Positions 20,405 through 31,391 of a stretch of DNA of 64,000 bases are shown here, in pieces. The DNA lies in the NCBI RefSeq assembly GCF_028640845.1, contig NC_080541.1:4212435-4276434 (forward strand), written 5' to 3'. Positions within the stretch are counted from its first letter, which is position 1; every line of letters starts with the position of its first letter. The DNA is from Ahaetulla prasina. Lineage: Eukaryota; Chordata; Lepidosauria; Squamata; Colubridae. The notes beneath the pieces are model-generated. The model was not told the origin of the DNA, ran no database searches, and saw only the letters and a list, made by a program, of their open reading frames with translations. The position numbers were made by a program, and so were the translations under genes.

Positions 20405-21222
20405 CTTTCACCATCTCTCTCTCTGCACTTGAGGTTTTGCATCTCTCCCTCGCTCCCTCCCTTCTTTCTGCTCCCTTCCTTCCTTCCCCTTTCTTCCTTC
20501 CTTCCTTCCTTTCTTCCTTCCTTCCTTCCCTCCCTCCCTCCTTCCTTCTTCCTTCCTTCCTTCCTCCTCCTTCCTTCCTTCCTCTCCTCCTTTCTCCTTC
20601 CTTCCTCCCTCCTTCCTTCCTTCTTTCCTCTCCTCCTTTCTCCTTCTTTCATCCCTCCTTCCCTTCATTCCCTTCCCTTCCTTCCCTTCATTCCCTCTTT
20701 TCCTTCTCTTCATTCATTCCTCTCTCTTTCCTTCCTTCCTCTCCCTCCCTCCCTCCCTCTCCTTCCTTCTTTCATCACTCCCTCCCTTCTCCTTCTCCTT
20801 CATTTCTCCCTCTCTCTCCTTTCTCCTTCCTTCCTTCCTTTCCCTCCCTTCTCCTTCCTTCCTTCCTCTCCCTTCCTCCCTTCTCCTCCCTCCCTCCCTT
20901 ATTCTCCTTCCTTCCTTCCTCCCTCCCTCTCCTCCCTCTCCTTCCTTCTTTCCCTTCCTTCCTTCCCTTCCTTCCCCTCCCTCCCTTTCCCTCCCTTCTC
21001 CTTCTTTCCTCTCCCTCCCTCCCTCCCTTTCCATCCATCATTCCATCCATCCATCCTCCCTTCCATCCCTCCCTCCATCCCTCCCTCCATCCCTCCCTTC
21101 CTCCCTCCCTCCCTCCATCCATCATCCCTCCATCCATCCTCCCTTCCATCCCTCCATCCATCCCTCCCTTCCTCCCTCCCTCCCTCCCTCCCTCCCTCCA
21201 TCCATCATCCCTCCATCCAGGT
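20405..21222. repeat. TTCC/CCCT/CCAT polypyrimidine tract
   Basis: 820 bp of C/T-rich DNA built from TTCC, CCCT, CTCC and, near the right end, CCATCCAT blocks. Long Ser/Pro/Leu open frames across it are low-complexity artefacts. Confidence 0.92.
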
Positions 21223-22261
21223 GAATGCTCCCAATAATATCACCCTTGGGAAAAAGGAAGGGAAGTCTATTCCTATTCCTGAAGAGAGAAAGCAGCGTCC
21301 TCTCTGACATCAAAGCTGTTCCTAAAATGTTATTTATGTTTTACTCATAAAATGCTCCGTGAAAAGGAAGAGACAGCCAAAGGGATAGAAAAAAAGGCCA
21401 TCTGGGGAGGGCACAGCCCCCCTGGGAAATTGGAAAGAGTTTATTTCTGTAGGTCTTACAGCTGCTGGGTCTACATTCCTTCCTTTGCAGAATATGCTGC
21501 CTCTGAAATCTCCTTAACAACACAATCAACGCACCGTGTTTTTTTTTTAATGTAATCTTTGCGGTAATCCATTCGTGTTATGATGTTAGACAAAAAATAT
21601 ATATCTGTAAGCTAGCCTTGGGGAGAGTTGTTTCATGGCGGGAAATGTCTTTCTCTTTCCAATCTACACATCCAGATGCTGGCTGGAGAATGCTGGGAGT
21701 TGAAATATATCCATCTTAAAGTACGCTGGCTGGGGGAATTCTGAGAATTGAAGTCCCGGAATTGTAGGAAGAAAAAAAATCAGATCCTGTTCTAAGCCAG
21801 GAATAAAATGGAGGCTGCTTAAGAAAGAAGTTTTATTCATAAGCAGAACCAACAACAGCATGCAGTTCTGGGACAGCTGACAAAATGAGGTTGGGAGAGG
21901 TGGACTTGTATGCATTTTTTGGGGTTCTTGGGTTTGAGATGCTCCAGGGTGGTTATGCAATATAGTGAGCCTTATGCCTTTTGCTATTCTAATGGTGGTG
22001 GGTTAATCCTATTACCTTTCTAAAGGTCATGTCATGTCCTTAGAATTTGGGTGGGGGAATGTAAATTTTAGGAGTCTTTGTTTTTCTACTTTTAATCCCC
22101 TCTGGGGGAGCTGGGCTGAAGGTGTTTTGTTTATGAATCTGGCTTCCCCATCTGCCTGACACAAGGTCATAAAAGTGGATTGTGTGACCCTGGGACATTG
22201 CAACCGTCGTAAATATGAGTTAGTTGTCAAGCCGAAAGTGCTTTTTCAGGGGCAACTGGAT
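21223..22261. other. Unassigned stretch with a decayed foldback fragment
   Basis: About 1 kb. At 21672-21765 GAATGCTGGGAGTTGAAATA and GGGAATTCTGAGAATTGAAG look like the arms of the foldback MITE seen at 29104 and 62240. No exon or RNA gene recognised. Confidence 0.4.
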
Positions 22262-22592
22262 TTTCTTGTTGCTGTTTTCTTTTGAAGATGTTTCAGTTCT
22301 CATCCAAGAAGCTTCTTCAGCTCTGACTGGATGGTGGGGAATGGAAGGGTTTATATACCTTAAAGACAGCTGGTCCTTTGCATTCTTTTAGAGGACACCG
22401 ATAAAGCTCCAAGTGGCCTCAATGACTCTCTCAAAAGGATGCAAATGACCAGCTGTCTGCAAAGAATATAAATCCTTCCATTCCCCACCATCCAGTCAGA
22501 GCTGAAGAAGCTTCTTGGATGAGAAGCGAAACATCTTCAAAAGAAAAAATAGAAAGTCCAGTTGCCTCCTGAAAAAGCACCTTTGGGACAAC
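22262..22592. repeat. Inverted pair of Penelope-like 3' ends
   Basis: The left arm GAAGATGTTTCAGTTCTCAT, CCAAGAAGCTTCTTCAGCTC and GGATGGTGGGGAATGGAAGG is repeated in inverse order on the right (CCTTCCATTCCCCACCATCC ... GGATGAGAAGCGAAACATCT). Arms are ~75 bp and the spacer ~110 bp. GATGAG-AAG-CGAAAC resembles part of a minimal hammerhead, but the residues before it are TGG rather than CTG. Attribution to Penelope-like elements is inferred. Confidence 0.5.
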
Positions 22593-22593
22593 C

Positions 22594-22622
22594 ATAATAA
22601 TAATAATAATAATAATAATAAT
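22594..22622. repeat. (AAT)n microsatellite at LINE-B 3' end
   Basis: Ten AAT units, the simple tail of the minus-strand LINE-B copy that follows. Confidence 0.9.
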
Positions 22623-22867
22623 ATTTTAATTTGTATACCGCCCTTCTCCCGAAGGACTCAGGGCGGTGAACAGGCAGATAAAATATACATACACACAATA
22701 ATTAAAAACATCCCTTAAAAAACTAATTTAAATGCCCAAAATATTAAAAAACGTACTTCCCCGTAAAATCACAGAATTTTAAAAACCCATCCAATAAAAA
22801 TAAGAATCAGGCTAGTCCAGCCATACGGAATAAATAAGTTTTAAGTTCGCGGCGAAAGGTCCTAAGG

Positions 22868-25576
22868 TCAGGTAATTGTCGAAGTCCGAGGGGAAGTTCG
22901 TTCCACAGGGTGGAGCCCCCACAGAGAAGGCCCTCCCCTGGGGCCGCCAGTCGACACTGTTTGGCTGACGGCACCCTGAGGAGTCCCTCTCTGTGGGAGC
23001 GTGCGGACGATGGGAGATAGAAGCCGGCAGTAGGCGGTCCCGTAGATAGCCGGTCCTAAGCCATGGAGCGCTTTAAAGGTGGTAACCAATACCTTGAAGC
23101 GCACCCGAAAACAACAGGTAGCCAGTGCAGTCTGCGCAGGATAGGTGTTATATGGGAGCTCGAGATGCTCCTCAATAACCAGCAGCCGCATTCTGAACTA
23201 GCTGAAGTCTCCGGTGCTCTTCAAGGGGAGCCCCATGTAGAGAGCATTGCAGTAGTCCAGGCGAGAGGTAACGAGAGCATGAGTGACTGTGCATAAGGCA
23301 TCCCGGTCCAGGAAGGGACGCAACTGGCGGATCAGGCGAACCTGGTAAATGCTCTCCTGGAGACGGTCGCCAAATGGTCTTCAAAGGACAACCGACCATC
23401 CAGGAGCACGCTCAAGTTGCGTACCTTCTCCATCGGGGCCAATGATTCACCCCCGACAGACAGCCGCATCTGCAGCTGACTGTACCGAGGTGCCAGCATC
23501 CACAGCCACTCCGTCTTGGAGGGATTAAGTTTGAGCCTGTTCCTCCCCATCCAGACCCGTACGGCTTCCAGACACCGGGACAGCACTTCGACAGCTTCAC
23601 TGGGGTGGCCCGGGGTGGAAAAGTACAGCTGGGTATCATCAGCGTACAGTTGGTATCTCACCCCAAAGCCACTGATGATCTCACCCAGCGGCTTCATATA
23701 GATGTTGAACAGGAGGGGTGAGAGAATCGACCCCTGCGGCACCCCACACATGAGGCACCTTGGAGTCGATCTCTGCCCCCCTGTCAACACCGTCTGCGTC
23801 CGATCAGAGAGGTAGGAGGAGAACCACCGATAAACGGTGCCTCCCACTCCCAACCCCTCCAACCGGCGCAGCAGGATACCATGGTCGATGGTATCAAAAG
23901 CCGCTGAGAGGTCTAATAGGACCAGGGCAGAGGAATAACCCCTATCCCTGGCCCTCCAGAGATCATCCACCAGTGCGACCAAAGCTGTCTCCGTACTGTA
24001 TCCGGGCCGGAAGCCGGACTGGAACGGGTCTAGATAGACAGCTTCATCCAGGTACTGGGGTAGCTGACATGCCACCACACTCTCAACAACCTTCGCCGTG
24101 AAGCGAAGATTGGAGACTGGCCGGTAGTTCCCTAAAACAGCTGGGTCCAGGAAGGCTTCTTGAGGAGGGTCTCACCACTGCCTCTTTCAAGGCCACGGAA
24201 AGACCCCTCCCGCAAAGAAGCATTTGTAATCCCTGAGCCAGCCTCGTGTCACCTCCTGAGTAGCCAGTACTAACCAGGAGGCACGGATCCAGTAAACATG
24301 TGGTGGCGTTCAGCCTACCCAGCAACCTGTCCATGTCCTCGGAGTCACAGGATCAAAGTCATCCCAAACCACCTCAACAAGACGGGCCTCAGAACCCTCG
24401 CCTGGATCTACCCAATTTTGATCCAATCCGTCCCGAAGCTGAACGATTTTGTCGATAGATAACCGTTAAACTCCTCGGCACGCCTTGTAGGGGTCCTCCC
24501 GCCTCCTGTTGAAGGAGAGCGGGTCACCCAAACAGGGCGGCCGGGCGGTTATCTGCCGACGCAATGAGGGAGGAACGAGAACGTCAGAACCCTCATTGCC
24601 ACCAGGTAGGTCCTACTATAGGACCTAACTAGTGTCCGTCAGCCTCAGAGCGGCTGGATCTCCAGGCACTCTCTAGGCGTCTTCTCCAGCGCTTCATCTC
24701 CCTCAGCTCCTCAGAGAACGAAGGAGCTGGTTGAGACCGGCGCCGGGTCAGAGGCCGCAAAGGCACGACACGGGCCAAAGCTCCAGCCGCGCCCGCTCCC
24801 AGGCCGCAACTAGCTCTTCAGTCGAGTCGTGGGCCAGGTGCTCAGGAACGCCCAAGCTCCGTCAGGAACCTCTCCGGTCCATCAGGCGCCTGGGACGGAA
24901 CCAGCGCATTGGTTCCGCCTCCCGCGGTGGTGGGTAGCGGTCAGAAAGTCTAGACGAAGGAGAAAATGATCTGACCATGACAAAGGTTCAACAACTAAAT
25001 CATTTAAAACCAGATCATTAGACCACTGGCCAGAGATAAAAATCAGATCTAGGGTACCTCCCCCGACGTGGGTAGGGCCGTCAATTAACTGAATCAGGTC
25101 CATGGCCGTCATGGAAGCCATGAACTCCTGAGCTGCCCGAGATGGTACGCGGCTGATGGCAAATTGAAATCCCCATGACCAACAGTCTGGGGTTTCAACT
25201 GCCAACCCGCCAGCAACTCCAACAGCTCAGGCAGGGCTGTAGTCACGCAGCAAGGAGCCAGGTACGTGATCAACAAGCCCACCTGAGTTCTACGACCCCA
25301 CTTCACGAAGAGGGATTCACACCCAGCTATCTGAGGCACAGTGGTTTCCCTCGGCTCGAGACTCTCCTTAATGATAACCGCCACCCCTCCACCCCTACCC
25401 TGGGCCCTCGGCTGATGGAATGCTCGGAAGCCTGGTGGGCACATCTCCACTAGGGGGACCCCCCCTTCGGTGCCTAACCAGGTCTCCGTAATGCCCATAA
25501 CATCCGCGGTCCCTTCCTGAATAAGATCTGCAATCAGGGGGGCTTTATTAACCGCGGACCTGGCATTACATAACAT
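22868..25576 (-). pseudogene. LINE-B ORF2 (endonuclease-RT) pseudogene
   Basis: APE-type endonuclease at 24882-25576 ([27 protein letters not shown] with the catalytic Glu, [10 protein letters not shown]). The RT palm at 23332-24078 is open for 248 codons with VLLDLSAAFDTIDHGILLRR (motif A), CGVPQGSILSPLLFNIYMKP (motif B) and QLYADDTQLYFS (motif C, plus 23635-23646). The C-terminus at 22868-23399 is frameshifted and includes ALHGLGPAIYGTAYCRLLSP. The 24100-24880 part is full of stops. It represents the enzyme that would nick target DNA and copy LINE-B RNA. Confidence 0.87.
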
Positions 25577-25771
25577 CAGCCAGAGGCCCAGGTCCCAATT
25601 ACTCTGGCCACTCGGGTCACGGGAAATTTCTGGGGGGCCGGAGCACGCAATCGCTCGTAAACAGCGAGGGCGAGCCCCCGAGACCTGATGTGCCCCCCCC
25701 CTTCCATGACCTGGATGACGGACCTGGATGACGGAGAATCTCCATAGATTGCTTGTTGTAAAGTGTCTGAA

Positions 25772-25860
25772 TTTTGATCACGTGACCATGGGGGATGTTG
25801 CAATGGTCATTAAGTGTGAAAACTGGTCATAAGTCTCTTTTTTCAGTGCCGTGTAACTTT
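25772..25860. repeat. Dispersed repeat, partner of 16128
   Basis: TTTTGATCACGTGACCATGG ... GTGAAAACTGGTCATAAGTC. Same unknown family as 16128-16262; here it is joined to a hAT MITE. Confidence 0.5.
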
Positions 25861-25864
25861 GAAC

Positions 25865-26748
25865 CAGTGGTGGGTGTCAACCGGTTCAGGCCGGTTTGGG
25901 CGAACCGGTTGTTAAATTGCTGGCTGATCCTTTCCCTCCCAATCCTGCCCCTTCCAGGAGTCCCCCTGCACCTGTTTTGGCTCCCAGGTAAGTGTAGGGG
26001 GCCCAAAACAGGGCATGGGGTGTGTTGTGCTCCATCAGCAGCCTACAGAGCTGGCAACAGAGTCGGACAGCGATGAGGCTGAGGTGAGGCCAGGGCCATC
26101 GGGGAGTGAGGTGCGGACTCCAGAGCCTCCAAAGACTGATAGTAGTGAGGCAGAGGAACAGGAGGAGCCTGTTCTTAGTACACGCATGAGAAGAGCTCCC
26201 AGAAGGCAAGAGCAGCTCAAGCAAAAAGGACAACTCGGGAGTAAGGCTAAGAGATGATTGGCCCCTCCCATAAGGCTTAAAACAGACCAGCACCGGTGTT
26301 TCAGCTTTGCCGGAAAACAACGTTGTAACTGCGTCCTCTGCTTTGTCTTCTGCTTTGTGTACATCTTTGTTTTTGTGGCTTCTGGACATTTGCCAGGAAG
26401 GGCCTTTGGCAGTTTGCCTAATTGGACTAAAGTTTGTGAGATAACTGAGGAATTTGTGTTGGGAGGCATTTGTTTTACTTTGAGTTGAACAATGCTGGGA
26501 ATGAAGTAATTCCCAGCTGTTCAAATAAAGTTTGTTTTTCACGGACTAAGTTTATTACTACCTACTTGGGCCTGGGTCACAACAGGGTGGTGGTGCATCC
26601 TCCCGCAGCCCGTTTTTGCTCCCGGGATGTGTACAGAAGGCCAAGTGCTATCTGTCACACCCCCTGGCTACTCGCACCATGGCCACGCCTACCCAACCAG
26701 TCATTAGAGCAGAGAACTGGTTGTTAAATTATTTGAATCCCACCAGTG
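25865..26748. mobile_element. hAT MITE containing a solo LTR
   Basis: Termini CAGTGGTGGGTGTCAACC and GAATCCCACCAGTG; TSD CTTTGAAC at 25857-25864 and CTTTGAAT at 26749-26756 (7 of 8). Internal GAACCGGTTGTTAAATT blocks mark the same family as 142-278 and 28847-28983. A solo LTR at 26023-26584 is inserted in it. Confidence 0.78.
26023..26584 (+). mobile_element. Solo LTR, family C, 5-bp TSD
   Basis: It begins TGTTGTGCTC and ends GGGTCACAACA (7-bp terminal inverted repeat) with TSD GGGTG at 26018-26022 and 26585-26589. The U3 half is open in one frame from the first bases (VVLHQQPTELATESDSDEAE) to a stop after QLGSKAKR. A TTAAAA promoter-like site and AATAAAGTTTG polyadenylation signal near 26524 follow. 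No internal region is present, so it arose by LTR-LTR recombination. Superfamily (Ty3/gypsy or endogenous retrovirus) is not decidable from the LTR. Confidence 0.88.
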
Positions 26749-26756
26749 CTTTGAAT

Positions 26757-27386
26757 GGTCACTAAATGAATGATTGTAAGTCTAGGCCAACCTGTACAGT
26801 ATTCCTCCATTTTATAATTCTCAGTGCACGAAGTCCACTTTTTCCTTAGCTTGTAGATAAACAAGGAGACCTTTAAACATCAAACCTTCTCACCCCCCTC
26901 AAAGATGACAGTTCAGCCAAAAATGTTCAAAAAGCGGTCTCCTTTTTTCTTTTTTCTCAAGGAAGTGTAGCTCATTATCTCCTTTGTCTGCAAAGAATCG
27001 CCTCGAATAATTAGAGAATAACTATATACGATTGTCATTACAAAATGATAACAGGCTCATTAGTTTCTTGCATGAATTTTATTTCAGGATTGTCTAAAAT
27101 CGTCTACCTCGAAGAGAAGGAAACAAGCTGAGAGGACAAAAAAAGAGAAGAAGATTAGATCTGGAAGTAGGTCACAAATAAAGAAACTTTCCAAAGTGTT
27201 TTTAATTTATAGAGGTCTAAAATGGATCACAGAAAGTGCTGATGAATAAAAATATTGGAAACTGTTTGAAAGAGAAACAGATCGCTGTCTTATTGGCTGA
27301 TACTTATGTATGGGATAAACTCATTATGGACATAAAAAATAATGCAATATTATTCTGGCACAAGGATCCTGAGTTTTTTTTAGCAT
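26757..27386. other. Unassigned stretch
   Basis: About 630 bp of A/T-rich unique-looking sequence. No feature supported. Confidence 0.4.
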
Positions 27387-27868
27387 GATTTTTTTTTTTT
27401 TGCATTTATATCCCGCCCTTCTCCGAAGACTCAGGGCGGCTTACACTGTGTCAAGCAATAGTCTTCATCCATTTGTATATTATATACAAAGTCAACTTAT
27501 TGCCCCCAACAGTCCGGGTCCTCATTTTATCTACCTTATAAAGGATGGAAGGCTGAGTCAACCTTGGGCCTGGTGGGGCTTGAACCTGCAGTAATTTTTT
27601 TTTGTTTTTATTTACATTTATATCCTGCCTTTCTCCGAAGACTCAGGGCAGCTTACACTATGTCAAGCAATAGTCTTCATCCATTTGTATATTATATACA
27701 AAGTCAGCTTTTATTGCCCCCAACAATCTGGGTCCTCATTTTACCTACCTTATAAAGGATGGAAGGCTGAGTCAACCTTGGGCCTGGTGGGACTTGAACC
27801 TGCAGTAATTGCAAGCAGCTGTGTTTATAACAGACTGACTTAGTCTGCTGAGCCACCAGAGAATTGAA
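27387..27868 (-). mobile_element. Two tRNA-SINEs with LINE-B-type tail, head-sharing tandem
   Basis: The SINE 3' end CATTTATATCCCGCCCTTCT, CCGAAGACTCAGGGCGGCTT lies at 27401 and again at 27611. Only the second has the tRNA-like head: minus strand box A TGGCTCAGCAG and box B GGTTCAAGTCC (plus 27791-27801 region). The first stops exactly at GAACCTGCAGTAATT, just past box B. The 3' hairpin CCGCCCTGAGTCTTCGG matches the LINE-B 3' end, implying LINE-B mobilisation. Confidence 0.82.
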
Positions 27869-28104
27869 TCATGAACACTCAGAATGTTCCACTGGTATTG
27901 CACTTGCTTGGATATTGGGTGAGCCTTGTCACACAGTTGGTCCCAGAGGTTTATTCTCTGTTGAAATCACACAGCTAAACTTTTTTTTTTAAACGTTTTT
28001 CTCAGTATCTACTGTGCAAAGGAAAGATACAAGCTAGAGACTTCTGACATGACTGCTCACCTGACTTAGACATTTTCATATTGATACTGATACCGATACA
28101 TATT
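27869..28104. other. Unassigned stretch
   Basis: About 235 bp; nothing recognised. Confidence 0.4.
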
Positions 28105-28217
28105 AAGAGAGTTGGAAGGGACCTTGTAGGTCATCTAGTCCAACCCCCCACCCAAGCAGGAGACCCCTACACCATTTCTGACAGACGGCAGTCCAGTCTC
28201 TTCTTGAAAGCTTCCAG

Positions 28218-28431
28218 TGATGAATAGAATAGAATAGAATTTTTTTATTGGCCAAGTGTGGTTGGACACATAAGGAATTTGTCTTGGTGCATATGCTCTC
28301 AGTGTACATAAAAGAAAAGATACGTTCATCTAGGTACAACATTTACAACACAATTGATGGTCAATATATCAATATAAATCATAAGGATTGCCAGCAACAA
28401 GTTACAGTCATACAGTCATAAGTGGAAAGAG
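28218..28431 (-). mobile_element. AATAG-tailed LINE, very short copy
   Basis: AATAGAATAGAATAG then TTTTTTTATTGGCCAAGTGT and ~200 bp of reversed 3' UTR, flanked by GATGAA on both sides (28213 and 28431 areas). It interrupts the CR1 at CTTCCAGTGATG | AAGCTCCCACAAC. Confidence 0.82.
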
Positions 28432-28846
28432 ATGAAGCTCCCACAACTTCTGAAGGCAACTCTTGTTCTATGCGTTGATTGTTCTCACTGTCAGGAAATT
28501 TCTCCTTATTTCTAGGTTTAATCTCTCCTTGATCAGTTTCCATTCATTATTCCTTGTCTGGCCTTCAGGTTCTTTTGAAAATAATTTGATCCCCTCCTCT
28601 CTATGACAGCACCTCAAATATTGGAAGACTGCTATCATGTCTCCCCTAATCCTTCTTTTCATTAAACTAGACCTACCCAATTCCTGCAACCATTCTTCAT
28701 ATGTTTTAGCCTCCAGTCCCCTAATCATCTTGGTTGCTCTTCTCTGCACTCTTTCTAGAGTCTCAAAGTCTTTTTTATAGTGCTTTGACCAAAACCGGAT
28801 GCAGTATTCTAGATGTGGTCGTACTAAGGCTTTATAGAGTGGTATT

Positions 28847-28983
28847 CAGTGGTGGGATTCAGATGGTTCGCACCACTTCGGGAGAACCGGTTGTTAACTT
28901 TCTGAGCAGTTTTGCAAACTGGTGGTTGGAAGAAATCATTAGGGCAGAGAACCGGTTGTTAAATTACTTGGATCCCACCACTG
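28847..28983. mobile_element. hAT MITE, 137 bp, 8-bp TSD
   Basis: CAGTGGTGGGATTCAGATGG ... GGATCCCACCACTG with perfect TSD GTGGTATT at 28839-28846 and 28984-28991. Same length and family as 142-278 in the opposite orientation. Confidence 0.9.
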
Positions 28984-29103
28984 GTGGTATTAGTACCTCC
29001 CTTGATCTTGACTGTATCCCTCTGTTAATGCAACTTAGAATTGAATTATCCACAAAATATTCCATGTTGATTTTCATTTGTGGGAGCTACTAGTTCTCTA
29101 AGG

Positions 29104-29238
29104 CAGGGGTCTGCAAACTTGGCTCTTTTAAGACTTATAGACTTCAACTCCCAGAGTTCCTCAGCCAGCTTTGCTGGCTGAGGAACTCTGGGAGTTGAAG
29201 TCCACAAGTCTTAAAAGAGCCAAGTTTGCAGACCCCTG
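29104..29238. mobile_element. Foldback hAT MITE, 135 bp
   Basis: An almost perfect hairpin: CAGGGGTCTGCAAACTTGGC ... AGTTCCTCAGCCAGC / GCTGGCTGAGGAACT ... GCCAAGTTTGCAGACCCCTG. The TSD is CTCTAAGG (29096-29103) and TTCTAAGG (29239-29246). Arms are ~65 bp, loop about 4 bp. RNA or single-stranded DNA from it would form a long stem. Confidence 0.88.
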
Positions 29239-29374
29239 TTCTAAGGGAATAAGTGAAATGCAGAGACTTTCTACCCTGTCTGAACCGCGCAATTGGATAA
29301 ACCCCGCTATATTTTTCACTGAAAAGGTACGAGATTGTTGTGTTGTTGAGTTAGTCTAGTTGGTCAAGTAGTCT

Positions 29375-29740
29375 ACTCTGACTAGTTCAATGAAAAGACA
29401 GGGGAGACATGAGAGCCATGTTCCAATATCTCAGGGGCTGCCCCAAAGAAGAGGGAGTCAAGCTATTCTCCAAAGCACCTGAGGGTAGAACAAGAAGCAA
29501 CGAATGGAAACCAATCAAGGAGAGAAGCAACTTAGAACTAAGGAGAAATTTCCTGACAGTTAGAACAATTAATCAGTGGAAATAACTTGCCTGCAGAAGT
29601 TGTGAATTCTCCAACACTGGAAGTTTTAAAGAAAATGTTGGATATCCATTTGTCTGAAATGGTATAGGGTTTCCTGCCTGGGCAGGGGGTTGGACTAGAG
29701 GACCTCCAAGGTCCCTTCCAACTCTGTTAGTCTCTTAGTC
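29375..29740 (+). mobile_element. CR1 LINE 3' end
   Basis: TCAATGAAAAGACAGGGGAG, a coding-derived LFSKAPEGRTRSNEW stretch and 3' end GGACTAGAGGACCTCCAAGG. 5'-truncated and frameshifted. Confidence 0.85.
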
Positions 29741-30377
29741 TGTTGTTTCTTTTCTTCCAGATTAGCAAAAGTTCTCTGCCTTTCTGCGATCTCCCAACGG
29801 CTGTGGAGCCATCGCTCTGCCATCGCTTAGAAGAGTTGCAAGGAACTTAACCCAGGACTTTAGACATGCCCAGTCTATGTTCCAGTTTTGATCTAAAGTC
29901 GCTTCCTGAATGTATTTCAGAAAACCTACACTTTTTTTTTTTTTTTGGTAATACCATTCATATCCTCCCTGTTATATTCAGGTGCCCTCTGACTTGAGAG
30001 GATTATAGAAATGGCTGCCATCATCATTTTTTTCAGCACCAAGGGAGGGCGAAAAGTCAACTCATCAACGCATAATTGTCTGTTTCTCAGCTTAGGATTT
30101 GCACTGGCCTTTTTTTCCCCCCTTATGAACTATGCAAAGTTGGGTTTGAAGAGTCACTTTGAAAGCTGGGCTCGATCGCATCTCCCCCCCACACACACCG
30201 CCCCACTCCCCCTTCAACCTGTCTTGCTGGACCGAGCTGTCAGATGGAACCGCCGAATCCCTTTTGACCTGAATTATCTGTTCCTGAATCAATGGAGGGT
30301 TTGGATGGACTTTGGTCTGTGCAAATCTCTTTTACCGAACGCAATCAATTCTGCAGCTTGACTCAATTTATCCAGTG
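29741..30377. other. Unassigned stretch
   Basis: About 640 bp between CR1 and the SINE nest; a T-run at 29932-29946. Open frames at 30011-30361 have no recognisable family; no gene called. Confidence 0.4.
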
Positions 30378-30464
30378 GAATCAATTATGCAAATCGGAGT
30401 GCAGCGGTGGCCTAGAGGTGGAGCTCTTGCCTCACAATCAGGAGGCTGTGTGTTCGATCCTAGG

Positions 30465-31391
30465 TAAAGGTAAAGGTAGGTAAAGGTTCCTGTCGTGTCC
30501 CACTCCTCCTCTGACGGCCGGGTCGGGGAAGTCCGTATCAAGCGTGCCTCTTCAGCTCTGCCAAAGTCCTATCAGAGTCCTCAGGGCAGGCAGGAATCCA
30601 AGGTGTGACTTCAGCAATCCAGATTAGACTTTGCCTGACTCAGAGAATGCCAGAAAGCAGATCCTTTATATAGGCCATGGGGTGTGGCTCCATGACTCAG
30701 CACTTATCCAGGCCTGCCCCTCCCTTCCTTCTGCTGACATCGCCTCTCCATTCTCCGGAAGCGTGGATCTCTCCAACCTCCAGCTGTTGGTAATACCATC
30801 TCATGACTGGCTTCATATTCTTCAGGCTCACATGCTGTGGGAGAGGGGTTTAGTTGCTCTGTTTGACTGGGCATGGTGCCAGGACTGGGGGCTGGAGGCA
30901 TGTCAGGCCATTCGTCTTGCTCGGACTGTCCGGGCATGGTGCCAGGACTGGGGGCTGGAGACATGTCAGGACATTCTCCTGTACTATCAGTGTCTGGCAG
31001 GAGATGAGAAGGGCCCGGCTGCGGCGAGGGGGGCGAGCAAGGCACAACAGTTCCCCTCACACGTATGTGCTAGTCATTCCTGACTCTAGGGGGCGGTGCT
31101 CATCTCCGTTTCAAAGCCGAAGAGCCAGCGCTGTCCAAAGACGTCTCCGTGGTCATGTGGCCGGCATGACTAAATGCCAAAGGGGCAGGAACGCTGTTAC
31201 CTTCCCACCAAAGGTGGTCCCTATTTTTCTACTTGCATTTTTACGTGCTTTTGAACTGCTAGGTTGGCCGAAGCTGGGACAAGTAACGGGAGCTCACCCC
31301 ATTACATGGCAGCACTAGGGATTCAAACCACTGAGCTGCCAACCATTCAATCGATAAGCTCAGCATCTTAGCCACTGAGCCACCATGTCCC
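30465..31391 (-). mobile_element. Sauria-type SINE nested in SINE, 11-bp TSD
   Basis: TSD TCGATCCTAGG at 30454-30464 and TCGATCTTAGG at 31392-31402. The 3' tail (TAAAGGTAAAGGTAGGTAAA) is at the left, the tRNA head (CTCAGCATCTTAGCCACTGA; box B reverse GGATTCAAACC) at the right. Full length (~365 bp) once the solo LTR at 30491-31049 is removed. Confidence 0.88.
30491..31049 (-). mobile_element. Solo LTR, family A, 5-bp TSD
   Basis: Plus-strand ends TGTCGTGTCCCACTCC and AAGGCACAACA; TSD GTTCC at 30486-30490 and 31050-31054. On the minus strand a frame is open from the first LTR codons (VVPCSPPSPQPGPSH) through two SPGTMP-type proline repeats to CQQKEGRGRPG and a stop, just ahead of a TATATAAAGG promoter (plus near 30665). 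No internal retroelement sequence remains. Confidence 0.9.

Larger units (their letters stand above)
22594..25760 (-). mobile_element. LINE-B (L2-like), near complete ORF2 region
   Basis: It starts (3' end, plus strand) with the hairpin TATACCGCCCTTCTCCCGAA / GGACTCAGGGCGG and runs to about 25760. The minus strand carries C-terminal domain, RT and endonuclease in the expected order. High GC compared with flanks. The copy has many frameshifts and indels. It is one of two long copies of this family here; the other is at 49318-58260. Confidence 0.85.
28105..29040 (-). mobile_element. CR1 LINE split by two insertions
   Basis: The 3' end GTTGGAAGGGACCTTGTAGG is at 28110. The minus strand encodes RRATKMIRGLEAKTYEEWLQ, KRRIRGDMIAVFQYLRCC and LFSKEPEGQT, and the element continues to about 29040. 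Insertions: AATAG-tailed LINE tail at 28218-28431 and hAT MITE at 28847-28983. Confidence 0.85.

Noticed and set aside
20369..21307. 312-codon Ser/Pro/Leu protein
   Set aside because: It falls in a TTCC/CCCT tract with open frames on both strands.
22505..22540. GGATGAGAAGCGAAACATC as an active hammerhead
   Set aside because: The residues expected to be C3-U4 are T-G and stem II would be one base pair; kept only as resemblance to Penelope-like ends.
29104..29238. microRNA precursor from a near-perfect hairpin
   Set aside because: TSDs and a second copy at 62240 show that it is a foldback MITE; no independent evidence of processing.
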